From the NCBI GenBank assembly GCA_963732585.1, contig CAVSZY010000004.1, forward strand, positions 620,001-684,000: a stretch of DNA of 64,000 nucleotides. Reading direction: 5' to 3'. This stretch comes from WLMZ01 sp963732585. Its GTDB lineage: Bacteria > Actinomycetota > Acidimicrobiia > Acidimicrobiales > Ilumatobacteraceae. The notes beneath the pieces were generated by a model that saw only the letters and a list, made by a program, of their open reading frames with translations, did not search any database and had not been told where the DNA came from. The position numbers and the translations under genes were made by a program. Below, piece by piece: positions 42,508 through 51,496 of this stretch (positions are counted from its first letter, which is position 1; each line of letters begins with the position of its first letter).

Positions 42508-43544
42508 ATGATCACGGTGTTCAGCGAACTCCACCGACTATCAACGACGGCACCTCGGAACTCAATGACGGGCTGCTCGTACCCTGTTTTGAAAAGCCGG
42601 AACGGGCCGAGATGGTCATCGCCCGCGTCCGCCAGGTTGGCCTTGGTCGATATCGACCCGGCCGAGCGCCGCATGGCACAGCGCCGATCGAACGGGTCCA
42701 CTCCCCGGCCTTCGCGAGTTCTTGCGCACGGCATGGGATCACTGGGTGGACGAACACGGTGAGTACGACGCCCTGCCCCTGACTTGGCCGACGCGTACGC
42801 TGCGCCACGACCGAGTCCCGGAAACGATCGACGGTCAAGCTCTCCTACTACTCGCTCGATGCCGGCACGCCGATCACCGCCGGCACGTGGACGGCAATCC
42901 GCGCTGCGGTCGACGTCGCCGTCACCGGAGCCGAGCTTCTCGCCGGTGGCGAACGAGCCGTGTTCTCCTTGTGCCGCCCACCCGGGCACCATGCCGCAGC
43001 AGACGTCTACGGCGGGTACTGCTTCTTCAACAACGCGGCGATCGCCGCCCAAGTCACTGCGCGATCACGGGGTCGCCAAGGTAGCGCATTCTCGATGTCG
43101 ACTATCACCACGGCAACGGCACGCAGGCCATCTTCTATGAGCGCAGCGACGTCTGTTCGCCTCGATCCACGGCCACCCAGCCCAGGAGTACCCCTACTTC
43201 TTGGGTTACGACGACGAGCACGGCAGTGGCCGAGGCGCGGGTGCCAACGCCAATTTCCCTCTGCGCTTCGGCAGCGGCTGGGACGTGTATGGCCCGGCGC
43301 TCGAGGCCGCCCTGGCATTCCTGGCCAGCCATCGCCCCGATGCGCTCGTGGTCTCGCTCGGCGTCGACACCTATCGCAAGCGATCCGATCAGCCAGTTCT
43401 TGCTCGACCATGAGGACTACCTGGAGATGGGCGCAGCAGATCGCCGGCCTTGGTTTGCCGACGCTGTTCGTCTTCGAAGGCGGCTATGCGGTGGAGGAGA
43501 TCGGCATCAACGCCGTCAACGTGCTCACCGGCTGGGAGGGGTGA
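42508..43544 (+). CDS. Histone-deacetylase-family amidohydrolase (multiple frameshifts)
   Basis: Zinc-dependent deacetylase of the HDAC/AcuC/acetylpolyamine amidohydrolase superfamily. It starts MITVFSELHR at ATG 42508; the other pieces are HGTAPIERVHSPAF, ERAVFSLCRPPGHHAA (tandem catalytic His), YGGYCFFNNAAIAAQ, LDVDYHHGNGTQA (metal Asp, His-His), ASIHGHPAQEYPYFLG, GAGANANFPLRFGSGW, DALVVSLGVDTY (metal Asp) and FVFEGGYAVEEIG to TGA 43544. Frame changes occur about every 100-150 bp. The order of motifs is complete, and FGHP/GTG-type glycine-rich segments suggest the acetylpolyamine amidohydrolase branch. The next gene, DDAH, starts one base before its end, so both act in one operon on amine or arginine derivatives. 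Confidence 0.8.
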
Positions 43545-44310
43545 TGCGCGCCCTGGTTCGCCGACCAAGCCCGCGCTTGGCCGCGGGCATCGTCACCCAC
43601 ATCGATCGCCAGCCTGTCGACGTCGAGCTGGCGATGAGCCAATGGGAACGTTATGTCGCCACGTTGCAGCGCAACGGCTGGGAGACGATCGAAGTGCCAC
43701 CGGTGCCCGACTGCCCGGACTCGGCCTTCGTCGAAGACACGGTGTTGGTTTACGCCAACGCGGCGGTGATCGCCCGCTCGGCGGCCCCGACGAGCGCACG
43801 CCGAGACCGATCGGCACCGCCGACACGTTGCACCGTCTCGGCTACGAGGTTGTTCACATCACCGCGCCCGGAACCTTCGATGGCGGCGACGCATTGAAGG
43901 TCGACGACACGATCTATGTCGGCCTCAGCGGGCGCACTAACGCGGCGGCGATCAGCCAACTCGAGGCGATCTTCACGCCGCTCGGAGCAACCGTGGTCAC
44001 CGTGGCGTTGAGCAAGGTGCTGCACCTCAAGTCGGCGATCACCGCTCTGCCCGACGGCACGATCATCGGCTGGGAACCGGCGCTCGACGACCCCAGTGTT
44101 TTTCCCAACTTTCTTGCCGTGCCAGAGGAATCCGGGGCGCACGTCGTGCTCCTCGGCGACAACCGTCTGCTGATCAGCGACGACTGCCCGGGCACGATCG
44201 AGCTGCTGCGCTCCCGCGGCTACCACCCGCAGCCGGTCGATATCAGCGAGTTCATCAAACTCGAAGGTTGCGTCACCTGCCTGTCCGTGCGGCTGCGGCA
44301 CTCCCCATGA
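43544..44310 (+). CDS. Dimethylargininase (DDAH) family amidinohydrolase, frameshifted
   Basis: Hydrolyses N-omega-methylated arginines to citrulline and methylamines. MRALVRRPSPRLAAGIV starts at ATG 43544, followed by the substrate-binding CPDSAFVEDTVLVY. After a frame change at about 43780-43805 come GTFDGGDALKVDDTIYVG, the catalytic His in VLHLKSAITALPDGTII and the nucleophile Cys in LEGCVTCLSVRL at the C-terminus. Length is two over a multiple of three, so one base is probably missing. It overlaps the HDAC-like gene before it and ArfB after it (ATGA), forming a translationally coupled row. All catalytic residues are present, so the protein is probably active in the organism. Confidence 0.85.
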
Positions 44311-44702
44311 ACGACGACCTTGGCCCGATCAATGCGGTGGCGCTGACCTGGCGGTTTACCCGCTCCGGCGGCCCCGGTGGCCAGCACGCCAATAAGACCT
44401 CCACACAGGTGGAGCTCGATTGCGACGTCGCCTCGTGTGGCTTCAGCGGGATGATCACCGACCGGATCATCGGCACGATCGGGCCGACCGTGCAGTTGGT
44501 GGTCACCGACACACGCTCGCAGGTGCGCAACCGCGACATCGCTGAACAGCGCCTGCGCGAGATCCTCACCGCCGCAGCTGCGGTGCCGCGCACACGGCGG
44601 GCCACCAAGCCGAAACGTTCAGCTGTCGAAGACCGCTTGCAGAGCAAGAAGCGCAACAGCCAACGAAAGGCCGAACGCGGTCGCCCGACGAGCAACGACT
44701 AG
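44307..44702 (+). CDS. arfB: Peptidyl-tRNA hydrolase ArfB (ribosome rescue)
   Basis: Release-factor-like hydrolase that frees ribosomes stalled without a stop codon. The 131-aa protein has the catalytic loop SGGPGGQHANKT with GGQ at residues 24-26, then a beta-barrel-like core and the basic C-terminal tail (TKPKRSAVEDRLQSKKRNSQRKAERG) that enters the empty mRNA channel. ATG 44307 overlaps the DDAH stop. The frame is open upstream to 44268, but those residues are not family-like. It is intact and marks the right border of the indel-rich stretch. Its end faces the APH gene at 44714, tail to tail. Confidence 0.92.
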   Translation: MNDDLGPINAVALTWRFTRSGGPGGQHANKTSTQVELDCDVASCGFSGMITDRIIGTIGPTVQLVVTDTRSQVRNRDIAEQRLREILTAAAAVPRTRRATKPKRSAVEDRLQSKKRNSQRKAERGRPTSND

Positions 44703-44713
44703 CCGACCCGGCG

Positions 44714-45601
44714 CTACTGCGTCAGGTCACGCAAGTTCAGAATCGTCCGTTCGGCGATCGCCAGCATCGGCGGATTGTCGGCCGAGTTGGCGGCGATTGC
44801 CAAGGCCAATATCGCCGCCCAAGCCCGCGCCCTGATCCACAGCGCATCGTCGACGTAAGCGCCCAGATGGGAACGAAAGAGCTGGCGGTGATTGGCGTCG
44901 AACAACATCCAGCCGATGGCCAAGTCAGTGGCCGGGTCGCCAGCGGTGACGTCGCCAAAGTCGATGACCGCCTGCAAGCGACCGTTGTCGATCACCAGGT
45001 TTGCCGGATGGAGATCGCCGTGCAGCCACACCGCCGGACCAGCAAAGCTCGCCTGCCGCAGACCCTCGTCGACGATCGCCACCAAACCGTCGACGTCGTA
45101 GCGCCCGCGAAGCTGCTCAACGCGCTCTTGGGTCGTCGCCAGCCGTTCGCTGATCGGCACGCCCCGATACGGATTCAGCGGCGCATCGGCTGGGGCCGTT
45201 TGATGCAGGGCGCGCAGAAACGCGGCGAGATCTTTGGCCAACTGGGCCCGATTGGCGATCTCCGCCCGCCCGGCATCGACACCTGCAAACCAGGGCATGA
45301 TCGACCACGGCCATGGGAAGGCCGCTGACGGGCGGCCATGGCCAACGGCGACCGGAACGGCAACGGGCAGTCGCAGGGCGAGTTCAGCGAGACAGCGTTG
45401 TTCGTTGAGCACCAACTCGGCGGCGACGGCACGGCGCGGTAGGCGCACCAGCAGCGTCTCGCCAAGCCGATAGATGACATTGTCCCAGCCGTTGGCCAGC
45501 AGCGACAGCGGTTGATCGGCGAGGTCCGGGAACTGGGCAACGAGCAGTTCCCGGACGAGCGCCGCAGAAATGTCGATCTCCTGCGCGGGCATGTTGGACA
45601 T
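44714..45601 (-). CDS. Aminoglycoside phosphotransferase-family kinase
   Basis: A 295-aa small-molecule kinase of the APH fold. N-lobe: ANGWDNVIYRLGETLLVRLPRR with the ATP-binding region. C-lobe: WLHGDLHPANLVIDNGRLQAVIDFGD carries the catalytic HGD-x-H-x-x-N and the metal-binding D-F-G-D in two parts, then AGDPATDLAIGWML. It resembles the macrolide/aminoglycoside or homoserine-kinase-like branch. ATG 45601 is used; Met4 is an alternative. It is a single gene, 29 bp before the nitrobindin-like stop. No resistance role can be claimed. Confidence 0.88.
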   Translation of the reverse strand: MSNMPAQEIDISAALVRELLVAQFPDLADQPLSLLANGWDNVIYRLGETLLVRLPRRAVAAELVLNEQRCLAELALRLPVAVPVAVGHGRPSAAFPWPWSIMPWFAGVDAGRAEIANRAQLAKDLAAFLRALHQTAPADAPLNPYRGVPISERLATTQERVEQLRGRYDVDGLVAIVDEGLRQASFAGPAVWLHGDLHPANLVIDNGRLQAVIDFGDVTAGDPATDLAIGWMLFDANHRQLFRSHLGAYVDDALWIRARAWAAILALAIAANSADNPPMLAIAERTILNLRDLTQ

Positions 45602-45630
45602 GGCTCAAAGCGCGCTGCACACCGTTCGCG

Positions 45631-46191
45631 TTAGGCGACGCGGTGCAAGGTATTGCTATCAGTGTGGGCGAATGGCTCGGGGAATTCGACCATACGCAGC
45701 ATCGTCGTTTCCGCGTAGCTCCAGGTGTCGTCACCATTGATCGTGATGGTCACCGCGTAGCTGATGCTGCTGGCCTTGGCCGCCAGGTAGCTGTTCTCGC
45801 CGATGGTGTAGTTCGTGCCTGCGAGCGTTGCGCTCATCTCGAACGAGGTGGCCTCGGCGGTGGTGGTGCCGCCGGCGAGCACGGTAATCCCGCGGGGCAC
45901 CACGAAGCCACGCAACACCTCGCCGGTGGCCGCATCCCACAACCAGTAACCGACCTCGGTGTGAAACGGGTTGTCCTCGGAGGTCCGCCACATCGCCGTC
46001 TTGTAGTCGAGGCCGAACAGGGTCTGCGAACCGTTCTGCACTGGGCCGAACGGCTTCATCGTCACCTTCTCCAGGTACGGCGTCTGCAGCACCTCTCCCC
46101 GGGAGTGCGAGAACGCTGCATCGAGGCCGCCCTGACCCTGCCACTCGCCTGCCAACGCTGCCAACGGGCCCCACTCACTCATTCCAGACAC
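45631..46191 (-). CDS. Nitrobindin-like heme-binding beta-barrel protein
   Basis: A 186-aa protein of the FABP-like/nitrobindin (DUF1794) family, a ten-stranded beta-barrel that binds ferric heme and may process peroxynitrite or nitric oxide. The signature LAGEWQGQGGLDA near the N-terminus matches the GxWxGxG motif, and GYWLWDAATGEVLRGFVVPRG and the late His in PFAHTDSNTLHRVA are in family positions (the C-terminal His is the proximal heme ligand in nitrobindins). GTG 46191 has AGGA at a good distance; ATG 46182 is the alternative start. It follows the sulfatase gene's end on the same strand by 22 bp. Confidence 0.85.
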   Translation of the reverse strand: MSGMSEWGPLAALAGEWQGQGGLDAAFSHSRGEVLQTPYLEKVTMKPFGPVQNGSQTLFGLDYKTAMWRTSEDNPFHTEVGYWLWDAATGEVLRGFVVPRGITVLAGGTTTAEATSFEMSATLAGTNYTIGENSYLAAKASSISYAVTITINGDDTWSYAETTMLRMVEFPEPFAHTDSNTLHRVA

Positions 46192-46213
46192 AGCTCTATC
46201 CTTTTTCTTCGCC

Positions 46214-47737
46214 TCATGTAGCCACCGATCTGCGTGGCTCGGGTGCGTAGGCTAGCGACGCCGAGACGGCAACACCAGGTGTCAATCCGGGGGGCACCCG
46301 GCCGCGCGCGCCGTGGTCGATCAGCGTGTCCGACCAGGTCCGTTCGGCGTGCTCAACTCGCCACACAAGCATCGCCTGGGCGCAGGCCAAGACGCGCTGC
46401 GGGTCGCTGAGCAGGGTGCGCGCCGTGGGGTCGGCGGCGAGATCGAAACACAGCCAGGTGCCGTCGGAGAATTGCACATACAACGTCGACTCGTCGCGGC
46501 GCACGGCCAGGCCGTGGCGGGTCAGTTCTCGGTCCCAACCGTCGCTCGGCGTCGGTCGCTGACGGATCAACTGCTCGCGCCAATCGAACTCCCAATAGAC
46601 CGCGTCGCGCCACTCGCCGGCGTCGTCAGTCGGAACATGGGCACCGCCGTCGAGGAGCGCAAGCAACGAACGGCCGTCGCATTGCGCCGGGACCGGCACG
46701 CTGAGCATTTGGCAGATAGTTGGGAACATGTCGATGTTTTCGGTGAAACAATCGAGCGTCGAACCGTGCCCGTGCGCCAGGTCGGGATGGCGGATGATGC
46801 CCAGAATGTGGAAGCTGGCTTCGAAATAGCCGAGTTTGCCGAGCAAGCCATGGTCACCGAGTTGCTCGCCGTGGTCGGCGGTGACGATGATCACCGTTTC
46901 CTCCCACGCTCCGCTGGCCTGCAGTTGATCCCACACACGGCCGAGTTGGGCGTCGACCTCGCTGATCATCCCGTAGTACTGCGCCCGGATCGCCCGGATC
47001 GAGGCGTCATCGCTCGGTGCCGCCGTGCGCCGATCGCCCAAGGCGAAGTCATGCATTTCATGCGCCGAGCGCGGCTCGATCGCCGCAGGCACATCCGCGG
47101 TCGCGTACATCGTGGCGAACTCACCGGCAGCGGCGTAGGGCGGATGGGGGCGAAGGTAACTGAGGTGCGCGAACCACGGGCCGTCCTGCTGATCGAGCCA
47201 CTGCAAAGCCGCGTCGGTGAGGAAGCTCGACACGCTGTGCGCCGCTGGGCGCAACGGCTCGCGGGCCAACTCTTCGTAGGGCGCTTTCAGGCCGCGATAT
47301 CCGAGATCTGCCAACCAGTCGAGCCACGGCTGGTGGTCGTCAGGAATCGCCAAGACGGGATCAAAACCGGGCAGCACCCCGGTGTAATGCTCGAGCCGCG
47401 GGTCGGCCGGGTCGCTGACGTCGCGCGGATCGACGCTCTGATCCGTGTAGCCGAACAATGCCGGGCGGTAGCCGGCTCGCCGAGCGGCGAGGGCGATGTT
47501 GTCGAAACGGCGATCGAGCGGTGTGCCGTTGGCAACCACCCGATGGTTGAACTGATACATCCCGGTGTACAGCGAAGCTCGCCCTGGCCCGCACGGGGCG
47601 GCCTGGCTGTAGTGACGGGTCAAGCGAACGCCAGCAGCAGCGAGGCGATCGAGATTCGGGGTCTTCACCAGCGGGTGCCCGGCGGCACCGAGGCACTCCG
47701 CCCGGAACTGATCAAGGGTGATCAGCAGCAGGTTCAT
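46214..47737 (-). CDS. Type I sulfatase / arylsulfatase
   Basis: A 507-aa formylglycine-dependent hydrolase of the alkaline-phosphatase superfamily. The active-site Cys49 lies in AAPCGPGRASLYTG (C-x-P-x-R), which an FGE enzyme would convert to formylglycine. Metal ligands are in LLLITLDQFR at the start and in VIIVTADHGEQLGDHGLLGK. There is no signal peptide, so it acts in the cytosol, like choline-sulfatase-type or phosphonate monoester hydrolase-type members. It diverges from the MgtE-like gene across 63 bp. No formylglycine-generating enzyme or other sulfatase is in the window; the substrate is unknown. Confidence 0.9.
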   Translation of the reverse strand: MNLLLITLDQFRAECLGAAGHPLVKTPNLDRLAAAGVRLTRHYSQAAPCGPGRASLYTGMYQFNHRVVANGTPLDRRFDNIALAARRAGYRPALFGYTDQSVDPRDVSDPADPRLEHYTGVLPGFDPVLAIPDDHQPWLDWLADLGYRGLKAPYEELAREPLRPAAHSVSSFLTDAALQWLDQQDGPWFAHLSYLRPHPPYAAAGEFATMYATADVPAAIEPRSAHEMHDFALGDRRTAAPSDDASIRAIRAQYYGMISEVDAQLGRVWDQLQASGAWEETVIIVTADHGEQLGDHGLLGKLGYFEASFHILGIIRHPDLAHGHGSTLDCFTENIDMFPTICQMLSVPVPAQCDGRSLLALLDGGAHVPTDDAGEWRDAVYWEFDWREQLIRQRPTPSDGWDRELTRHGLAVRRDESTLYVQFSDGTWLCFDLAADPTARTLLSDPQRVLACAQAMLVWRVEHAERTWSDTLIDHGARGRVPPGLTPGVAVSASLAYAPEPRRSVAT

Positions 47738-47800
47738 ATTCAGCGACGTTACCGGGTGTCGGCGGCGCTCCTAGCGAGACGGTACGGGTAGCCTTCCACC

Positions 47801-49069
47801 GTGGCTGGCGAACTCGTATACGCCTTTCGAGTGATGCGATTGCCCCTGCTCGATGCGGGCGGAGCGGTAATCGGTCGCATCGAAGACATCGTTATCGTGC
47901 CGGCGCGCGCCAACCAGGCGCCGCGGGTCGTCGGTTACGTCGCCACCAGCCAGCGCCGACGGATCTTTGTCAATGCCTCGCGCTTCAACCTGATCGATGG
48001 CGACGGTGCCCGCTTACGCAGCTGGGACGTCGATCTGCATCCGTTCAAACGCAAGCCCGGCGAGATGCTGGTCGGTGTCGACGTGCTCGACAAAAAGGTC
48101 GGCGATGAGGTGGTCAGCGATGTCGCCTTGCGGATGGCCAACGACGGCAAGGTCGCCTATTGGGAGTTGGCCAAGCTTCGTTTGTCGCGGCGTAACGCCT
48201 TGAGGCGCCGCCCCAGTGTGCGCTTGGTCGACTGGTCGGAGGTGCCCTCGTTGTTCAGCAGCGGCGCACCGATGGCAGCCGAAGCCGCGTCGATGCGCGA
48301 CATGCACCCCAGCGACGTCGCCGTGATCGTGCGCACGCTGCCGATGGCCCAGCGCAAACAGCTTGCCGAGGCGATGGACGACGAACGCCTCGCCGACCTG
48401 TTGGAGGAATTGTCCGAGGCTGAGCAACTGCGGATCATCGAAGGGCTCGACCTCGATCGTCTGCTCAGCGTGCTCGACGAGATGGAGTACGACGACCTCG
48501 CCGACCTGTTGGCGGAGATGCCCGGCGAACAACGAACTCGAATTCTCGACGCGATGGACGATGACGATGCAGCAGTGATGCGTCAACTGTTGTCCTACGA
48601 GGAGAATACCGCCGGGTCTTTGATGACCCCGGACATCATCATTCTCGGGCCGACAGCAACCGTCGCCGAAGCGTTGGCGCAGATCCGCGATCCCGATTGG
48701 TTGGTCAGCATCGCCGCCCAAGTGTTCGTCTGCCGTCCGCCCTATCGGCCGCCGACGGGCAACTACCTCGGAGTCGTCCATTTCCAACGGTTGCTTCGTG
48801 AGCCACCGGCCACCGAGCTGGCCCGTTGCATCGAGCAAGAACCGACGATCACCCCCGACATCAGCGACCGTGAGGTGGCCGAACGTCTGGCCAGCTACAA
48901 CATGCTCGCCGTTGGCGTGTGCAACGACAGCGGTCAGTTGCTCGGGGCGATCACTGTCGACGACGTGCTCGACCACACCCTGCCCAGCGGTTGGCGTCAG
49001 CGCCGCCGAAGCCAGTTGCCGTCGATACGCGGCCAGAACAGCGAGACACACACGATCGGGAGTAGCTGA
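47801..49069 (+). CDS. MgtE-N/CBS-domain protein without a membrane channel
   Basis: A 422-aa cytosolic protein. An N-terminal PRC-barrel-like part (residues 1-115, GGAVIGRIEDIVIVPARAN) is followed by an MgtE N-domain of alternating acidic helices (about 160-265, LLEELSEAEQLRIIEGLD, LADLLAEMPGEQRTRILDAMD) and a CBS pair (about 270-400, GSLMTPDIIILGPTATVAEA, LLGAITVDDVLDHTLP). The five-helix Mg channel domain of MgtE is absent, so this is a regulatory or sensor version. GTG 47801 is the start. It is one base from overlapping the DUF1003 gene (TGATG), a pairing found across actinobacteria, which suggests a divalent-metal sensor working with that membrane protein. Confidence 0.88.
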   Translation: MAGELVYAFRVMRLPLLDAGGAVIGRIEDIVIVPARANQAPRVVGYVATSQRRRIFVNASRFNLIDGDGARLRSWDVDLHPFKRKPGEMLVGVDVLDKKVGDEVVSDVALRMANDGKVAYWELAKLRLSRRNALRRRPSVRLVDWSEVPSLFSSGAPMAAEAASMRDMHPSDVAVIVRTLPMAQRKQLAEAMDDERLADLLEELSEAEQLRIIEGLDLDRLLSVLDEMEYDDLADLLAEMPGEQRTRILDAMDDDDAAVMRQLLSYEENTAGSLMTPDIIILGPTATVAEALAQIRDPDWLVSIAAQVFVCRPPYRPPTGNYLGVVHFQRLLREPPATELARCIEQEPTITPDISDREVAERLASYNMLAVGVCNDSGQLLGAITVDDVLDHTLPSGWRQRRRSQLPSIRGQNSETHTIGSS

Positions 49070-49569
49070 TGCGTCGCAGCGACCTCACCTCCCCGCGCCA
49101 GCGGCGCCGCATCGGCCTGCACTACGACCCCGATGCCTTTGGCGAATTCAGCGAGACCATCGCCCGCACCCTCGGCACGGCGCGATTCTTGGTCTGGCAG
49201 TCGATGTTCTGCACCATCTGGCTGCTGTTCAACTACTTCATGCCGGAACAGATCAAGTTCGACAATCCAACGCAGGGATTCGTCCGTTTGACGTTGATCC
49301 TTTCCTTGCAAGCCGCTTATGCGGCCCCGTTGATCCTGCTCGCCCAGAACCGCCAAGAAGAGCGCGACCGCAGCGTGCAGGACATGGACCGTAAGGTCAC
49401 CGAACGAACCCAGGCCGACACCGAGTTCTTGGCCCGCGAGCTCGCCAGCGTCCGTTTGGCACTCGCCGACGTGGTCACCACCGAAGATCTGCGTGACAGC
49501 ATCGACAAGCTGACCGTCACGGTGGCGCGTATCGCCGACCGGCTCGAGGCGTTGGAAGTCGAGAAGTAA
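49069..49569 (+). CDS. DUF1003 membrane protein
   Basis: A 166-aa protein with a cytosolic N-terminus (SPRQRRRIGLHYDPDAFG), two transmembrane helices (about 38-56 and 72-92, FLVWQSMFCTIWLLFNYF and LTLILSLQAAYAAPLILL) and a coiled-coil-like C-terminal tail (about 95-166). This is the DUF1003 layout. Its ATG shares the last base of the MgtE-like stop codon, so the two are cotranslated. Function unknown; pairing with an MgtE-N/CBS protein suggests metal or volume homeostasis. It ends 11 bp before the convergent alpha/beta hydrolase. Confidence 0.9.
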   Translation: MRRSDLTSPRQRRRIGLHYDPDAFGEFSETIARTLGTARFLVWQSMFCTIWLLFNYFMPEQIKFDNPTQGFVRLTLILSLQAAYAAPLILLAQNRQEERDRSVQDMDRKVTERTQADTEFLARELASVRLALADVVTTEDLRDSIDKLTVTVARIADRLEALEVEK

Positions 49570-49580
49570 ACAGGCGAGCG

Positions 49581-50445
49581 TTAGCGCACGCGCTGCAGCT
49601 CGACGATCCGAGCCCGCAGATCGCGCACGAGCGTCACCGTCGATTCGGCGAATTCGCTCGGATGGGTCAGCGGCGCAAGGTGATCGGCGGCGATGCCACA
49701 GGTCGGCGCCGACAGGCCCTCGGCCAATGCTCGTTGCTTATGCGGGCGCACGAGGTGATCACGTGTCGTCACCAACACCGCAGCCGGCTTGTTCAACGAG
49801 CCGACCCACTCGCGGGCGTCGTAGCTGCTCAGCGCGTGACCGGCGCTGATGATTCCGAGACGCGCTATTGCGCGACATCTCGCCGACGAACCAAGGGATG
49901 AACGGCAGCAGCTGCGGTTGGTTACGCCACAGTTTGTGCATCCCCGAACGCAACGACGACGGAAACGCCCACGAGCGCAGCACCGGTCCGATGAGCCGGA
50001 TGGTCTTCCAACGGATCCGTTCGCTGCGCGTCGCCCGCCATTCCATCGCCGTGGCCTGCAGCACCATGCCCTCGACAAGGTCGGGGTGCGCCTTGGTCAA
50101 CAACACGCTGATCGGGCCGCCCATCGAGTAGCCAACGGTGATCACCGGCCCAATGCCAAGGGCGCGCAGCAACGCCGCAGCGTCGTCGGCGACATCTTGC
50201 AAGGAGAAGTCGCCGAAGGCGCGCATCCCCCGCCCGTGGCCACGATGATCGATGGCCAGGAAGGAGAAGTGCTCGGCAAGGCGTTCGTAGGCGGTGAAGA
50301 ACTGCAGATCGGCCGAGGCGGTCCAACCGTGCAACAGCAACACCGTTGGTGCCTGCGGGTCGGGGTGGATGTGCCGACGATAGAAGACCTCGCCGCGGCC
50401 TTCCAAGGTGATCGTCGAGCCCGGCGGCAACCATGGCAGTCTCAT
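49581..50445 (-). CDS. Alpha/beta hydrolase (frameshifted)
   Basis: Serine hydrolase, about 288 aa. The N-terminal part from ATG 50445 has VLLLHGWTASADLQFF (oxyanion loop), AIDHRGHGRG and the nucleophile Ser in TVGYSMGGPISVLL. After PWFVGEMSRNSA the frame changes at about 49864-49872 and continues with RLGIISAGHALSSYDAREWV, VLVTTRDHLVRPHKQR with the acidic residue and IAADHLAPLTHPSEFA with the catalytic His. Length is one over a multiple of three, so one extra base. The start region is a triplicated SD-ATG module. Similar to epoxide hydrolase/lipase-like TesA neighbours; substrate unknown. Confidence 0.85.
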
Positions 50446-50484
50446 GCAAGACCTTCATGCCAAGACCTTCATGCCAAGACCTTC
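50444..50484. repeat. 14-bp tandem repeat carrying an SD and ATG
   Basis: Two exact copies and one 13-bp copy of ATGCCAAGACCTTC. On the minus strand each copy reads GAAGG followed by a spacer and ATG, so three ribosome-binding/start modules stand in a row between the saccharopine-dehydrogenase-like stop (50483) and the hydrolase. The unit is not a multiple of three, so the three ATGs are not all in the same frame. Confidence 0.85.
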
Positions 50485-51496
50485 ATGCTGGTAGCTCTGC
50501 GGGAATGACGGCCGGTTGACCGACGAACTCGTGGAACTTGACGCCGCACCGGCTGATCTCGTGCAACAACGTCATCGTGTCCAACCGTTCGTCGCCAGTG
50601 AGAATCGCCCCGGTGATCGACGGTTTGGCTAACGCCCAGCGGGCCATGGTCGCGGCGACGGCGGCGGCGCCGGTGGCGCTGCGGATGGCGACGGCGGCGA
50701 CAGCTGTGGCCCGCTCACCATTGGCCAACGCACCGCGCACCTCGACCCGCGTGGCGCCGATGCCACCTTCGCGGTGCGGGGGCGCGAGCATCGGCAAGCG
50801 GCTGGTCAGGCGATCGCGGCGATTTGCCGACATGCGGGCGCTGATCCGTTGCGCTGTGGGGAAGACGCGCTGCAGCAGTAACGGGTCGGGCATTTCGGCG
50901 CGATAACAGTCGTAGCTATTGACCGGGGCAGGGAACCAGCAGAGCTCGCGCCCAGCGCCAGCCGGGCGTTCGACCCATTCGCCGTCGTGCCAGCCAAGCG
51001 AGGTGCCGCCCAGCGCTGCGTGATGTTGGCGAGCGCAGTCTGGCCCGCCGGTGCCGTGAAGGGCGACGTGGATCTCGTCGACCTCAGCCATGCGGGTGGC
51101 GAGCATGCGCGCCATCAGCCCGGACAATCCGGGGCTCATCGCTGCGCCGATGACCAACTGTGTGCCATGGTTCGCCGCCGTCGAGTCGAGCGCCAACAAA
51201 TTGCGCACGTCGTCGACATTGTCGGACAGCGAGACGACGGCGACGCCGGCTTCGAGCAAGCGGCGCGCCGTGGGGGCGTGCGGTGCCGGGAAGGCGAGCA
51301 CAGCGACGTCGGCGACCGCAGCGTGGTCTTTGTCGATGATCACGCCATCCAGAAAGTGGGCGACGTTGGCGGCGTGCTCTTCGATTGGGTCGTGCACGGC
51401 GATGCGCACGTCGTTGGCTAGGAACTTGGCGACTCGACCCCCGGTGACACCCGCCCCGAGAATGGCCGCTATCGGGCGGGTGGAGTGATTGGTCAT
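50483..51496 (-). CDS. Saccharopine-dehydrogenase-like NAD(P)-binding protein
   Basis: A 337-aa oxidoreductase-like protein from ATG 51496 (MTNHSTRPIAAILGAG). It has the Rossmann GAGVTGGRVAKFLA, VAVLAFPAPHAPTARRLLEAG and VSLSDNVDDVRNLLALD as in saccharopine dehydrogenase-type proteins, then a GxxPGLS loop (GAAMSPGLSGLMARML) and a dimerisation-type alpha/beta domain. Catalytic roles in this group are often unproven. It overlaps the small membrane protein upstream by ATGA and meets the repeat-bearing hydrolase start at its end. The frame is open further upstream to 51676, but the residues are unlike the family. Confidence 0.8.
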   Translation of the reverse strand: MTNHSTRPIAAILGAGVTGGRVAKFLANDVRIAVHDPIEEHAANVAHFLDGVIIDKDHAAVADVAVLAFPAPHAPTARRLLEAGVAVVSLSDNVDDVRNLLALDSTAANHGTQLVIGAAMSPGLSGLMARMLATRMAEVDEIHVALHGTGGPDCARQHHAALGGTSLGWHDGEWVERPAGAGRELCWFPAPVNSYDCYRAEMPDPLLLQRVFPTAQRISARMSANRRDRLTSRLPMLAPPHREGGIGATRVEVRGALANGERATAVAAVAIRSATGAAAVAATMARWALAKPSITGAILTGDERLDTMTLLHEISRCGVKFHEFVGQPAVIPAELPA

